Shown piece after piece: positions 9,279-21,600 of a DNA stretch of 64,000 nt. This stretch comes from Gautieria morchelliformis. Lineage: Eukaryota; Basidiomycota; Agaricomycetes; Gomphales; Gomphaceae. The stretch spans positions 92,590-156,589 of the forward strand of contig WHVA01000248.1 of NCBI GenBank assembly GCA_015179125.1. The letters are read 5' to 3'. The notes under the pieces were generated by a model. The model did no database searches. It saw only the letters and a list, made by a program, of their open reading frames with translations, and had not been told where the DNA came from. The position numbers and the translations under genes are program-made. Numbering within the stretch: the stretch's first letter is position 1; the number at the start of each line of letters is the position of its first letter.

Positions 9279-12200
9279 ATGAACAACAAAAACCAACAAA
9301 TGCAAAAATTGAGAATCAGACAACAGAACATCAATAAATCGCTAACGGCAACAGTAGAAATGCTAGCTAAGTGCTCACCCGAAAAATATGACGTCCTCGC
9401 GATCCAAGAACTATATATTGACTTCCTAGGCAATTCCAGAGCCACACCTAACTGGTATTCGGTGTACCCTAGAATGCACTTCCACAACAAAAAACATGAA
9501 CGAGATTGATGATGTTGAAAAGCAAAAGGATGGCGACGAGCGCATGGGGAGCAATCGACATAGGATCGCCAGACATTACGGCAGTGAAAATTAAAACCAA
9601 CATGGGTGATGTTCTGATAATCAATACATATGTGGACTGCACGCATTCTAACAGTATAAGAGCCATACAGAAATATATGCAGCATAGAGCGGCAGAAGGG
9701 TCCACACAAGAAAGGGAGATAGAGGGGATGGCGTGGCTTGGGGACTTCAATAGGCATCACCCCATGTGGGATGAGCTGCGCAACTCACATCTATTCACCA
9801 GGGAAAATCTAGATGAAGCGCAAATACTCCTGGATGCAGTAGCAGATCACGGATTGCACATGGCGCTGCCTAAGGATGTACCCACACTGAGAGCGATGGC
9901 TACGGGGAATTATACATGAACAGATAATGTCTTCGTTTCTTCTTCAGTCATAGAAAACATGATCAGCTGCAGCACAGTGCTGGAAGATCAACCACCAAAA
10001 AGCGACCACCTTCCCGTGGACACCATAATCGATGTGTCCGTCAAGTCCAGCATACAACCACCGAAGCCCAACTACAGACAGGTGGACTGGCGGGAATACA
10101 AAAAGATGCTCGAAGCTAAGCTAGAGGACAGAATCAGAGAGCCCATACCACTCACCACTCAACAGTTCCATTACTGCTTACAAGAGCTGACAATGGCCAT
10201 TCTGGACACCACAGAAGAACTAGTGCCAAAAAACAGACCGTCAGCATACATGAAACGATGGTGGTCCTTGCAACTGTCATGCACCAGAGCAGAGACCAGG
10301 CAGCTCGCTAGGAGATTGTATGCGCAAAGAGACAACCCGACAAACGCAGCGCACAAAGAATACAGAGCCGCTCAGAACCACTATGCAGAGGACATAGAGA
10401 GGTCAAAAAGAGATCATTGGAAATACTTTCTCGATGGTATAGATCAGAATACGATATGGGCAGCGCACAGATACGCCTCGGCGGATGTGAGCGACAGGGG
10501 CCAGACGCGGGTACCGACGCTGGTGACAAGAAAGATGAACGGTGCGAAGCTGATAGCAGAAACGAACAAACAAAAATCAGAATTGCTGTTCAACACTTTC
10601 TTCCCAAAGCCAGGAGATGCAGTGGAACAAATACCGGAGGACTACGAGTACCCCCTCCGGTGTTCGAGTATCAGCCAATCTCAGACGAGCAGATCAGAAG
10701 GGCCGTAGACAAGCTCAATCGGTTTAAGGCTCCAGGAGAGAATGGTATCCCCAATGAACTCATAAAGCAGTGTATTGACATCCTCCTACCGTACATAGGC
10801 CCTCTATTCCGCGCAACCTTCAACCTCAAGGTATATCTGGCAGAGTGGAGGGACTCGATAACAAAGGTCCTCCGAAAACCAGGCAAGGCAGATTACACAG
10901 CCCCCGGTGCCTACCGACCGATCACACTGCTGGACATGATAGGCAAAGTGCTGTCCGCGTGCATGGTGGAAGATCTGGTGAAAATGACGGAAAGGCACCA
11001 ATTGTTCCCTGACAATCACTTTGGATGCAGACCCAGAAGAATGACAACCAACGCCGTACATTACATGGTGTCAGAGGCAAAGAACGCGTGGAGGAGGGGA
11101 AATGTACTGGGAGTACTGTACCTGGACATCAAGGGAGCATTTCCAAGAATAGTACTGGACCGGCTGACTCACAACATGTGCAGAAGGGGAATTCCACGAG
11201 ACTATACTGATTGGATATGCAGGAAAGTCCAGAACAGGCTTACCACGGTAAGCTTTCGACAACTATATGTCCGCGACTAGACCGATCGGTCGAGGGATGG
11301 ATCAAGGATGCCCGCTCTCTGCAATCGCTTACCAGTTCTATAATGGAGATCTGATAGACGTAGTGCGGAACAACAAAGGAGAAGGAAGTGTAGGCTTCGT
11401 GGACGATACCACCATAATAGCCGAAGGCTCGGACCTCAAGGAGGCGTTCAGGAAGCTATCGGACATAATGGTCAGACCAGATGGGGCAAACAGTTGGGCA
11501 GAAAAACATCACTGCCAGTTTGCGGTGGAAAAGTTCAGTTTGATGGGACTCACCAGACGCAGAGAAAAAGACCCAGCCAAACCGAATAAAACCAGGCCAG
11601 TGGCAAGACCATCGATAAAAATAGGGCAACATGCTGTGAAGCCCACAACAGCACACAAGTCCTTGGGGGTGATAATGGACCAGGAGCTGAGATTCAAAAC
11701 ACGCCAACTACGCGCTGAAGAAAGGAGAGGCGTACATAAGCCAGTACAGAAGACTGGCAAAACCGTCCAAGCGAATAACAGCTAAGTACATGAGGACGTA
11801 CTACATGACAGTGGCAGTTCCAAGAATGTTGTATGCGGCTGACGTCTTTCTGGTACCAGAAACGGTCAGAAGTAAGGGAACCAAGGGATTTATTAATAAA
11901 CTCACGAGAATTCAGCGACAAGCGGCAATAGATATCACAGGAGCCCTTACAACAACAGCCAACGACACCCTCGACGCACACCCCAACCTCCTTCCCTTCC
12001 CGCCACTAGTAGCCAAAATAGTACACAGGGTGGCAGTACGGCTGGCATGCCTCCCTCAGAGCCACCACTCGCAAAAAGAGTGAGCAAAGCTGCGAAAAGA
12101 TATGTAAAGCGCCACAGATCTCCACTTCATGAGATAATGCACGCTTTCAATTTACAGCCAGATGCAATGGAAAAAATACAAACGGTAGTATTTGGACCAA

Positions 12201-13390
12201 AATGGGCACCGGCCTTCAACGTAAGGATCCCGCCGAACAAGGAACAAGCAAAGAATGAGATGAGTGAACACAAGGCAGAAGTCACGGTGTACACGGATGG
12301 GTCGAGCATTGACGGGGGTGTGGGGGCAGCAGCGGTGTTATTCAGGAATGGGAGAGAGAGGAAGTTGGCGAGGCTGCACCTGGGCTCAGAAAGTGAGAAC
12401 CCTGTGTTCAAGGTGGAACTAGCAGCGGCGGCGATGGGAGCAAGGATGCTGAACACTGAGAAGGGCGGGAGGTACACAATAGCGATGGACAGCCAGGCCG
12501 CCATTCAAGCCACTCGGAAAGAACGAGCCATACCCGGACAATATATGGTGAACGCTCTACACAGACTGATACAGGGAGTCATAGAGCAACAAGCAGGAGT
12601 CGAGGTAATTCTGAGATGGGTGCCAGGGCATGAAGGGGTGGAAGGGAACGAGAGAGCCGACGAGGAGGCAAAGAGGGCAGCAGAAGGACAGACTAGCGAC
12701 GTGCGGTACATACCGATCGAGTGCCGAGGGAAGCTACCAGTGAGCAGGGCGGCAGAGGTCCAAAGACACAACGCGAAGCTAAAGCGGGAAGCAAGGGAAA
12801 AATTCACTAAGTCCCCCAGAGCTGTTTATGTGCATGAGATTGATCCCACAATGCCATCGGCAGCGTTCTCAAAGATCACAAAAAATATGCTGCGCAATCA
12901 AGCAAGTTTGCTTGTACAACTGAGAACAGGGCACATCGCGCTGAACAAACACTTACAAAAGATAGGGAAGACAGCATCGCCCCTATGCTCAGCGTGCAAG
13001 AGTGCTCCAGAAACGGTACACCACTTCTTATTCCGCTGCCCAGCCTATAAAGAGCAGAAAGGGAGGCTAGAGAGAAAACTGAAGAGAGGGGCCAAGTCGG
13101 TCAAGACGTTGTTGGGAGGACACAAGGCGATGGAACACCTATTCAGGTACATACACGATACCAAGCGCTTTGAAGAGCAATACGGGGATGTTTCGACGCC
13201 GCCAGGCAAAGCGAAAACAGGCAAGAGATTGGAGAACAGAGATGCAAGGAGCGAGACACGAACCACACACCCCGCCCGTATAGGCACGGACACACTCGAG
13301 GCTATGCCCAAAGAGTTCAAGCAGAGAAAGAGGTCGAAAGGAGGGAAGGAAAGGACACAAGAAGGAACATGTATATCTCGTCTTACATAG
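9279..13390 (+). pseudogene. LINE ORF2: endonuclease, RT, RNase H
   Basis: Domains in order: apurinic-type endonuclease (9310-10020: QQNINKS at the start, then LGDFNRHHPMWD, then SDHLP); reverse transcriptase (10690-11780: YRPITLLDMIGK, YLDIKGAFPRI, GMDQGCPLSA, catalytic GFVDDTTI); thumb region; RNase H (12270-12700: VYTDGSS, KVELAAAAMGA, AMDSQAA, WVPGHEGVEGNERADEEA); and a C-terminal CX2C...HHFLFRC zinc motif near 12980-13040. Breaks are visible at about 9500, 9919, 10670, 11265, 11740 and 12070. The order and RNase H place it with I/Tad-like fungal LINEs. Confidence 0.9.
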
Positions 13391-13447
13391 GGTATGGCCC
13401 CAAAAGACGTTAAATTGGATGAAAAAAAAAAAAAATGAAAAAAAAAC

Positions 13448-13672
13448 CCCGCAGGATAGTTCAAAAAGGTGTAAAGATGTCGATCTTAAGACCTTGTATC
13501 ACAAGGGCAGACAGAACTTGACCAATAAGTGGTATTCTGGATGCTACCTAGTGACAGGTAAAGGTAAGATGCAATGGGAACTGCTGGCTGGTTCCCATGC
13601 ATGAACTGTACAGTGGGTCCCTAAGGGGCCCACTGGGATTAGGTAACAACTATTGTACATAGGTTATTTACA
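13448..13672 (-). repeat. Gypsy LTR (family of the 36-kb element), interrupted by LINE
   Basis: The reverse complement of 36214-36451 with scattered differences. It shares the TGTAAATAACCTATGTA start, the CCCAGTGGGCCCCTTAGGGACCCACTG palindrome-like block in shorter pieces, and the TTTTTGAACTATCCTGC end. It is the 5' LTR belonging to the gag start at 6865-7370. Confidence 0.75.
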
Positions 13673-13849
13673 TCCTAATACTGCATGTCAACAATCTACA
13701 GTCGTTCCACTGATTGTCCTGAGTTGCTATTCGAAGGAAGAAAGTGTTTATTTACCTTATTTTCACCTGGTGCTTGACCCAAAATAACTCACTCATTCGC
13801 TTTCCACTTGTGATGCCGCAACAGTGATATTCTATTAGATGGTTGCTTA

Positions 13850-14087
13850 TTACCTCATTGCGAACTGGCAGGCGCTCGTTCCGAGCCACCTTCTCTGTCC
13901 CATGTTGAGCTCGAACATGCACAGGCACATATCCTCACCTACAAACACATCGCCGACTCCCGCATTTAAATTGAGGTCCATACCTCCCCTTCTGGTCTCA
14001 AGACGTTCTTCCCCCTGGAAGATCGGGCCCACAGCTGGACACACCATGAGCATAATTTAAGTCCATTTCCGTGGGTGGAAGGGACGG
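13850..14087 (+). pseudogene. 3' remnant of an unidentified host gene
   Basis: A plus-strand frame runs through residues such as ELEHAQAHILTYKHIADSRI, meets a single in-frame TAA, and continues (EVHTSPSGLKTFFPLEDRAH ... ETVSVVWNDV) to a normal stop at about 14087. The low-repeat, protein-like composition and single stop suggest the C-terminal exon of a host gene that has died or been cut off by the adjacent elements. I do not recognise the family. The remainder of 13673-14406 holds nothing else I can support. Confidence 0.35.
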
Positions 14088-14406
14088 TGGGAGATGTGAA
14101 GTCTGGAGGGGAGACTGTCAGTGTTGTTTGGAATGATGTTTAATGCAGTAGAGGGGTAGGATCGTGTCCATGTCCATGTCTACGCAGTACTGCTCATTGT
14201 AAGGACTGTCGAGTCAGGCGTCGGTGTGCATGTTTGTCTTAGTTTGGTGGATGCGAGTGGCCCACCTTTACCAACATCCTGACGTGACCCCCCACACGAC
14301 GAAACCTCTCTTCGCTCAGAATCACCAGTCAATAACACAAGGCAAAGAAACCACTACAAAATTCGATGAAAATGTGCTGTGTATCTGGATAATGTTCCAT
14401 ATATTT

Positions 14407-16990
14407 GACTATTTTTTTTTTTTTTTTTTAATCCATTTTTGTCTATTTGGGGCCGTGTCCTATGTAAGACAAGGTATACACTAGTCTCCTCCCCTTTGTT
14501 GCACTATCCTAATTCTATATCTGTCTCCACATGCACTCGGGGACTTGCGTCCCGAGTTTGTCTGTGCCATTGTAAAGCGAGGGTTTGAGCTCCACGTGGG
14601 TTGCGTGGGCTTGTTCCAGCACTATTTCTTGTTCTCCAGGTTAACGTCTCCAAGCGTTCATCTAAATCTGCCCGTGGCGTTGATGTATTGGAAAAGCGGC
14701 ACCATTGCCTTCGGCCTGTTCAGGAGTGTTGCTGTCGATTTGGTGCCGCATTTTAGCTTGCTCTCCAGCTGCTGTCTGTGTGTATTGTATGCCAGGCACT
14801 GTATCAGGAAATGGTGGACCGTTTCGTCACCGCTGAAGCACGCCTCGCATGTTGGTGTTGTTGCTTCGCCTATCTTGAAGAGGTGTTTGTTGAGTGGGGC
14901 GTGCCCCATGCGTAACTAGATTAGCAGCGACTGTGGCACTGTGCAAGTCCTGCGGTAAGCTTCATGTAGGCCGTCGATGGCATCAATGGGTCAATCTTGT
15001 GGGCGTACTGTGCTCTCGGCGATTTCTTGAAAGCTAGCTTGGCTCTGGCTCTTAGCTCCTTGTTGTGTCTTTGTAGCTCAGCTAACTTGCTGATTGGCAG
15101 CTTTCCTCGGCATTCAGCCGGAGTGTCCATCTCATCTGTGGACTCGCCCTTTGCAGCTCTTTTTGCTTCCCTGTCCACTCTCTTGTTGCCCTCTATTCCT
15201 TTGTGCATGGGTATCCACCTCATTGTCACTCTCGCGTATCCCCCTCTCTCTCTTCCCAGCGCTTCAATTTGTCCATGTAGCGCATGGACTAGGTATTGGC
15301 CCGGTATCGCCCTTTCCTCCCTGGTCGTCATCAAGGCTGCCTGACTGTCCACCCCAGCATGTGGCTCCCATTTCTCTCGTCCCTCAATAGCTTCGCCCCC
15401 ATCGCTACTCCGAGCAGCTCCCCCTCGAAGACGGTGCGTTCATCCTCTGTCCCCATGTACTTCCTTGCCACCTTTCTTACCACTCCCCCTCTGTATAGAA
15501 CTGCCGTGGCTCCTACCCCGCTTTCGATCGCCGACCCATCTGAGAAGACCTTCACTTCCGAGCTGTCCGCCTGTCCCTCTGCTGCCGCTTCATCCTTACC
15601 TCCGGGTATTTTGACCTCAAATGCCGGCCTCCACTTGGGTCCACGTCTGGTCACCTCTATCTTCTCCATGTCTTGCGGCTTCAATTTGAAGCCGTGCATG
15701 GCCTCGTGTATCGGTGTTCTGTGCTTCCTGATATACCTGGCCGCAGCTCTTTTCACGTGCTTGGATAGCGGATGCTGTGAGGGCAGGCACGTTAGCCTGA
15801 CTGCTGCACGGTGGACAATTTTAGATACTAGTAGTGGGAACGGGAGCAAGTTCGCATGCGCATCTAGGGTGTCGCTGGCCATGGTGCGCATTGCGCCCGT
15901 GATGGCTAGTGCTGCTTGTCTTTGTATCCTAGCCAGTTTGTTTATATAGCCCTTCATGCCTTTCGTGTTTTCGGATTCTGGAATCAGGTATGTGTCAGCC
16001 ACGTATAGAACCCTTGGGATAACTACTGCAATGTAGAATTGTCTCATGTGCTTATGTTACGATACGATCCGTCGTAAGGTTGACCAAGGTCGGGGGCAAA
16101 ACCCGAGGTACGGTCCGAGGTTACGGGGCGAGGTTTGGATGGGGAAGTCAGAGAGGGACTAGGCTTCAGCTTATGTGCTGCGCCGACCCTACGCACGAGT
16201 CCCAACTTCAGAGGCAAACGAATAAGAGGCGAGGTTTGGCTTAAGAGGCGAGGCTTAGAAACTAACTAGGGATCGAAGTTATACGATAGTTGATTTTCAG
16301 ACTGAGGAGTAGGAATGTATACAGGGGGGTTTATATACGAGCGAGGGTACGAGTCAGGGGTGAACATTTTAGTGGAGGTCAGGGCGAGGTCAGGGGAGCG
16401 AGGTCAGGGCGAGGTAATATATGAATGATGCGTGATGGAGCGGAATTAGTAACTAAGGGGATACGGGCATGGGATCAAGGTCGGATATGAGCTCTAGCTC
16501 GGGCGCAGGATAAGAATCATATGTACTCGGGCACGAGTATCACAAGGCTTGGGCTCGGAAGAAAGTTATACCGGTAAGTAACCGGCCAAAGGCCGGGTTC
16601 TTACAGCTTAGCTGAGACTCCTTTTGTTGTCTTCGCTATCCTGCGATATCGATCCAGCCGCTTTGTGCCTTTCATTAGTGCGTAGTTGACCTGGCACTTG
16701 AATCTTAGCTCCTGATCCATCATGATCCCCAGGTACTTGTGTATTACGGTCAGGGCGACACTTTGGGTGCCTATTGTGATTGAGGGTCTGGCGACTGGCC
16801 TTGTCTTCTTGGTCCCAGTCGGGTCTCTCTCGCGCTTTCTGGTGAAACCGACTAGGCCGAACTTGTCTAAGGCAAATGTGCAGTCATGTTCCTCCACCCA
16901 TTCTAGGGCTCCGGCTTTCCTGTGCACGATGTCCTACAGCTTGCTGAAGGCCTCTTTTAGGTCAGCCCCTTCCGCCAACAAGGTAGTTCC
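14407..16990 (-). mobile_element. LINE copy 2, 5'-truncated, split by a solo LTR
   Basis: Reads right to left. RT C-terminal part at 16606-16990 (TTLLAEG..LKEAF, then MMDQELRFKCQ); interruption by a gypsy solo LTR (16055-16605); thumb, RNase H (VKVFSDGSAIESGVGATAVL) and C-terminal zinc region at 14658-16054; 3' UTR resembling LINE copy 1 (CTTACATAGG..A.GGCCCCAAA); and a 22-base run of T at 14407-14429 that is the A tail on its own strand. The frame changes at about 15350 and 14920. It is truncated just upstream of the RT catalytic box, the usual 5' truncation of LINEs. Confidence 0.9.
16055..16605 (-). mobile_element. Solo gypsy LTR, family A, with GCTTA target duplication
   Basis: 551 bp, TG...CA ends, reverse orientation, aligned to the LTR at 53623-54160. 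It is flanked by exact GCTTA repeats (16050-16054 and 16606-16610). Taking it out rejoins the LINE reading frame (TTKGVSAKLS / KHMRQFYIAV). It is a full LTR with no internal region, so it arose by LTR-LTR recombination after insertion into the LINE. Confidence 0.92.
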
Positions 16991-17203
16991 TCAGTTCAGA
17001 TATCAACTTAGCTCCTCATACACAAAGCTCTCCTGTCTGATATCGATTTCAATCCTCAGCTTAAAGCTGAACCCTGTTCCCGAAATTAGGGTGGAACACT
17101 GAGTGGGCACAACTACAAAGTTGAAGCCAAGCCCTCAGTTCCGAACCTTGGCTCGGCTATCGTTTAGAGCCAAGTCTCAGTACAACTTATAGTCTTAACA
17201 CTC
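16991..17203 (+). repeat. LTR remnant related to family A / 3118-3863
   Basis: Contains the block ACAAAGTTGAAGCCAAGCCC and an end like TCTTAACA, laid out like the last quarter of the LTRs at 3118-3863 and 53623-54160. It is only a partial, diverged copy with no target duplication. Confidence 0.4.
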
Positions 17204-18688
17204 CCTGTGCCTCTCTGTTGCGGCAGCTGTTCGACATGTCTATTCAGAATGCCATGAGCTATGCATCCCACCATGTCCAATGTTCCTGCGCAGTTTGCTT
17301 AGGTGGATGCTCGCAACTTTTTATTACCTGTAGCTTCACCCATTTTATTGTCAGATTATAGAAAAGAAGAGGACAAAAGTACATTCCAATCTTATTGTTG
17401 GGATATAAATAAATTTTCTTTTGTCCCTCCCCGAGCAGCGGCTCCACCAACGAGAACGCCTCTTCTTATTTTTTCTTCCCACTTTTAATATACACTATAT
17501 CATTATAACTATTCATATATATTACAAATATCTACACAACTACTATTACTCCATATGGTAGTCTAATACTCTCTCATTATAACTAGTCATACTAATACCC
17601 CTACTCATATCTGTTAGAAGTATCTCTCCAAGTATCTTTACTCTATCTTGTAGTTAATACTCTCTCATATGTATATATATCTTCGAGATGTTTAAATATA
17701 TACAGAATCATCTAATAACATCTATTATTCTCCTTATAAATACTACTATATATTCCTATATGTTGTTATTAAGACTCTTATAATATATATTATATACTCA
17801 TATATGCTGTATCACATGACCATTATGATTATCCTCCTTAGCTCTGCGGCACTGGGTCTCTGTACCCTCATATTGCCAATCGCTGGGTGCCTGTCAACGT
17901 CACCACCGACGTCATGTCCAATAGGTGCGCTGCTACTGATCGGTTGTGGAAGCCGATGCTCATACACAGCCACAGGGGCTGCCGACTGTATCTTATCTAG
18001 CCTGCAGATAAGATAGCTCATTTCGATCAATATGTCGTGTGGCGCTTGCGCGCGCGGTTTCATGTAAAATGATGGTGAGTGCTTGTTCTCCTTTTGTTAA
18101 ATTGTTTTTAGTCTTTTGTTTATCTTTTATGAAGTAAAATGAATAGTGTATTGTGTTTATCATAACAGTACCGACTAGATGATGATCCGACGCTCTCACA
18201 GTTTCCCACACTTATGCACACTCTTGAACCTGCCTCCACTAACCTTATTTCTATCGATTGGTCAAACGTATTACACTGCATTCCACGCGCACCCATAGAG
18301 CTTCGGATCTCGTCTTCTAATGCTGCCATGATTAGCATCATAGTGAAGCATGCGCCGCCATATATTGCATCTCTCGGACTCATACTTTGTCGACTAAACG
18401 ACAAGACATAGAGGCCCGTGTATACATATGTACACGTGACAGGGTTCAAACGTGCAGAGGTCGCGCAGAAATATCCCTCAATCCCTGGCCGAATTCCATA
18501 TGTCCTGCTCCATGATAATATTAGTGGCGAGTCTAATGTATGATCAAGTAGTGGTTTAGAGTGTAGGTGGTGAGTCTAGTGTGAGTGGTGAGTATAGTGT
18601 ATAAATTCGTGTACATAAAAGAACCATTACGATCAAAGCATTCAAGCACCATAGGAACACAGCGGAAAGAGAACGATGACACCCAGCA
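17204..18688. other. AT-rich spacer, no gene seen
   Basis: 17480-17800 is very AT-rich simple-type sequence (many TATA, ATAT and CTATT runs). The rest has only short ORFs without codon signal on either strand. It separates the transposon nest from the gene island and probably holds the 3' end of the ABC transporter transcript. Confidence 0.6.
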
Positions 18689-21600
18689 CTATTTCTTGCT
18701 CAGCGCCTGCAGCTGCACATACTCATAGTATCCGCCACGAAGCGCAAGGAGCTCATTGTGAGTGCCCGCCTCGCTCACCTTACCATCCTTGATAAAATAT
18801 CTAAGGGACTAATCAACACCTTACGCGTATCCATAGAAGAACAGACTCGCATGCAATCGGCATTTTGAATAGTAGAGAGGCGATGCGCAATGGCGATCGT
18901 GGTGCGTCCCTTTGCAGCTTTGTCCAACGCTTCCTGCACAACTCTCTCGGAATTTGAGTCCAGAGCTGAGGTGGCTTCATCTAATAGAAGCACTTTCGGG
19001 TTCCGGAGCAAGGCTCTAGCAATCGCGATCCGTTGCTTTTGTCCACCCGAAAGCTGTGAACCTTTTCCCCCTACTTCTGTGTCGAAGCCCCTACGTATAT
19101 ATTGGTTACCAACTACATCAAGGGCTAATATTTGAAATGCTTACTCTGGCAATGACTGGATAAATTCTAAGATGTTGGCGTCCCTGCATGCAGCTTCTAA
19201 ATCCTCCTGGGTCACAGCGTCGGCGGGTATGATGGCTCCAAGTAGAATATTGAAGCGAATGGTGCCGGCGTACAGTGTCTAGCCGTGAGTGTAAGCAGAA
19301 ATACATAAGACGAGTGCATCGCATACTGGTTCTTGAGACACCAAGGAGATATTATTTCGGTATTCTTGTACATTGAATTCAGAAATCAATTGATCATCGA
19401 GCTTGAAAAGAAGCAATAAGCCAGTAGAATGCACTGATGGAAGATTTCCCACATAAATGTGGCCAGCCAAGGGGTCATAGAAGCGCTCGGCAAGCTGAAT
19501 GCTGTACAGGTACTTAATGCGCGTGAATCAATATAATACACTGTTACGTACATTGTACTCTTTCCACAACCCGATGCACCTACGAGCGCAATGTACGTGC
19601 CAGGTTTCACATCCAGATTTAGATCACGCAATACTCTTATACCTGGACGGGTCGGGTAGCGGAAATGGACATCTTCAAAGCGGACATGGCCTTGGACATT
19701 GTCAGGCTTTTTCCCCTCAGACTGCGCTGCGTCAATTTCTGGAATCGAATCGAGGAGGTCAACGATATTGTTGGCTGCGCTTTTTGCAGAAGACATATCA
19801 GGCACGAAGGCGAAAACCTGCGAAGCGAATGTCAATTGCAAGTAGCAGGACAAATACGAGACGAATACGTTTCCAGCCTGGAGGGCACCAAAGATAGTAT
19901 TCTGGCGAGTGATCAGCTAGGCCATGATACAGTTAATAAATACCAACGTACGTTGAGACAAGTAAAAAATTGCTGTATATTGTACTCTGTGCTCGCAACC
20001 AGCCGAGAGCCGTACCAGAAGACGAGTGAGACAGCGAAGTATACCATGGCCTGTGAAAGTGAGTAAAGCAGAGTGGACCAGATGGAGGTCTTTTTGGATT
20101 CACGCAGTGGTTGAAGGAGACTTTCTGAGTATATCGTGCAGCAGTCGTCTTCACGAGTAAGAGATGCTACGGTGCGAATAGCACCAGCCGCTTCGCAAGC
20201 AAGATGCGCTGATGACTCGTGTGCAGCCTTATTCCTCTCGTCTTTGAGTACAACGACGTACTATAGTAAAACATTGAAACACAGGTGTGAGGAACAGCTG
20301 TAGTGACGTAAAGCGAAGAGACTTACGAGATGGATGAAGCCAGTGGTTATGACAAAGGGTATGCAGGCTAGCGGACACCAGACTTTCAATCCAATCCACT
20401 TCAAGGAACGCTAGTCTTACCAATGCCAACGAGCGCAAGCTTCCAGCCATATGCAAGACCAATAATGCACCCTCCCACCAGACATGCGGTACTTTGTATG
20501 ATCCTAAACCGAAGTTACAGCCTCAGATAAGGGCGGGGTCAAGAAGAAGACTCACGCTCCCAACGTTATCCCAGCAAGACCGCTCACTTTCTGGGGGTTG
20601 TCACTTAAGCCGGATATTAAACCTCCTGTCTGGAGAGTCAATTATAGTGGTCAATAGCATACCCACCATCTGCGCCAGAGGCCTGCATAATACACACGGT
20701 GTTTTTCTCCTCGTCAAAAAACTCGACTGTTTCGACAATGGTAAGCGCATCGCAAAGTTGATCGAAAGCCCTCACTGTCTTGCCTCATGATGGCTTTGAA
20801 GCTCAAAGACCGCACTGTATAAGTCACTTTCGCCGCCGCACTGCCAAACAAGTAATTCTGGCATCCCGCGACGATAGCGATGATGAAGATCCACAGCGCG
20901 TCCCGGTCGACCGCCACTCGCAGACCATGGCGGTCTGTAATCTGGAACGCCAGGAGCGAGATGCCTGACAACCCAGCGATGTTAAAAAATATGAGAAGAC
21001 ACGAATTCGCCCCCGCTCACCGTACACGATGCCATACACAGGATATATCATACCAGCAACTATCGCAAAGGCCGAACCTACTAGGTACGTGGGCCAAGTA
21101 TCGCGGTTCAAATTTCCTATGCGGGAGAATAGATAGGGGATAGAACGTATATCTTGTTTGTCTTTGTCGACCTGGCGTTTCTCGAAGATTTCACTCGCGA
21201 CCGAACGGCTCGCGGTCTCGTGGAGACTGAGTGGCACCTCCTCCCGTGTAGCTTTCACTTTCTCACTGTCACGAGCCAGTTTCTCATCATGGGCCTCTCC
21301 GCCATCATATATGCGATCGCCGACAGTCTCCCGTTCTTCGCGTAATTGCTGCGCCTTCACCAGCTCTGCATACGCACTATCTTGACGTGCGAGCAGTTGG
21401 TCGTGCGTGCCCTCCTCGAGTACTACCCCGGCACCCATCACGTAGATACGATCTGCTAACTTTATCGTCGAAAGACGATGTGCGATTGTGATAGTTGTCC
21501 TCCCAGAAGCAGCCTTGTCTAGAGCATCCTGAACAACACCCTCAGACTGCGTGTCTAGTGCACTTGTCGCTTCGTCCAAGAGCAATATCCGAGGGTTTGA

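Larger units (their letters stand above)
7371..13447 (+). mobile_element. LINE (non-LTR retrotransposon) copy 1, nearly full length
   Basis: About 6.1 kb with a gag-like ORF1, an ORF2 of endonuclease-RT-RNase H order, and an A-rich tail at about 13420-13446. The flanks are two parts of one gypsy element: the left side stops in ...GATCAACCG and the right side resumes at CCGCAGGATAG. The join reproduces the leader/LTR sequence at 36440-36465, so the LINE landed there. Several frame changes and stops mean it is not autonomous now. Confidence 0.85.

Noticed and set aside
8664..9760. Several 120-180-residue minus-strand ORFs
   Set aside because: Opposite strand of LINE ORF1/ORF2; composition is typical of antisense frames and no motif is present.
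17480..17800. AT-rich block as a centromere or replication origin
   Set aside because: Only base composition supports it; no repeats or known motif.
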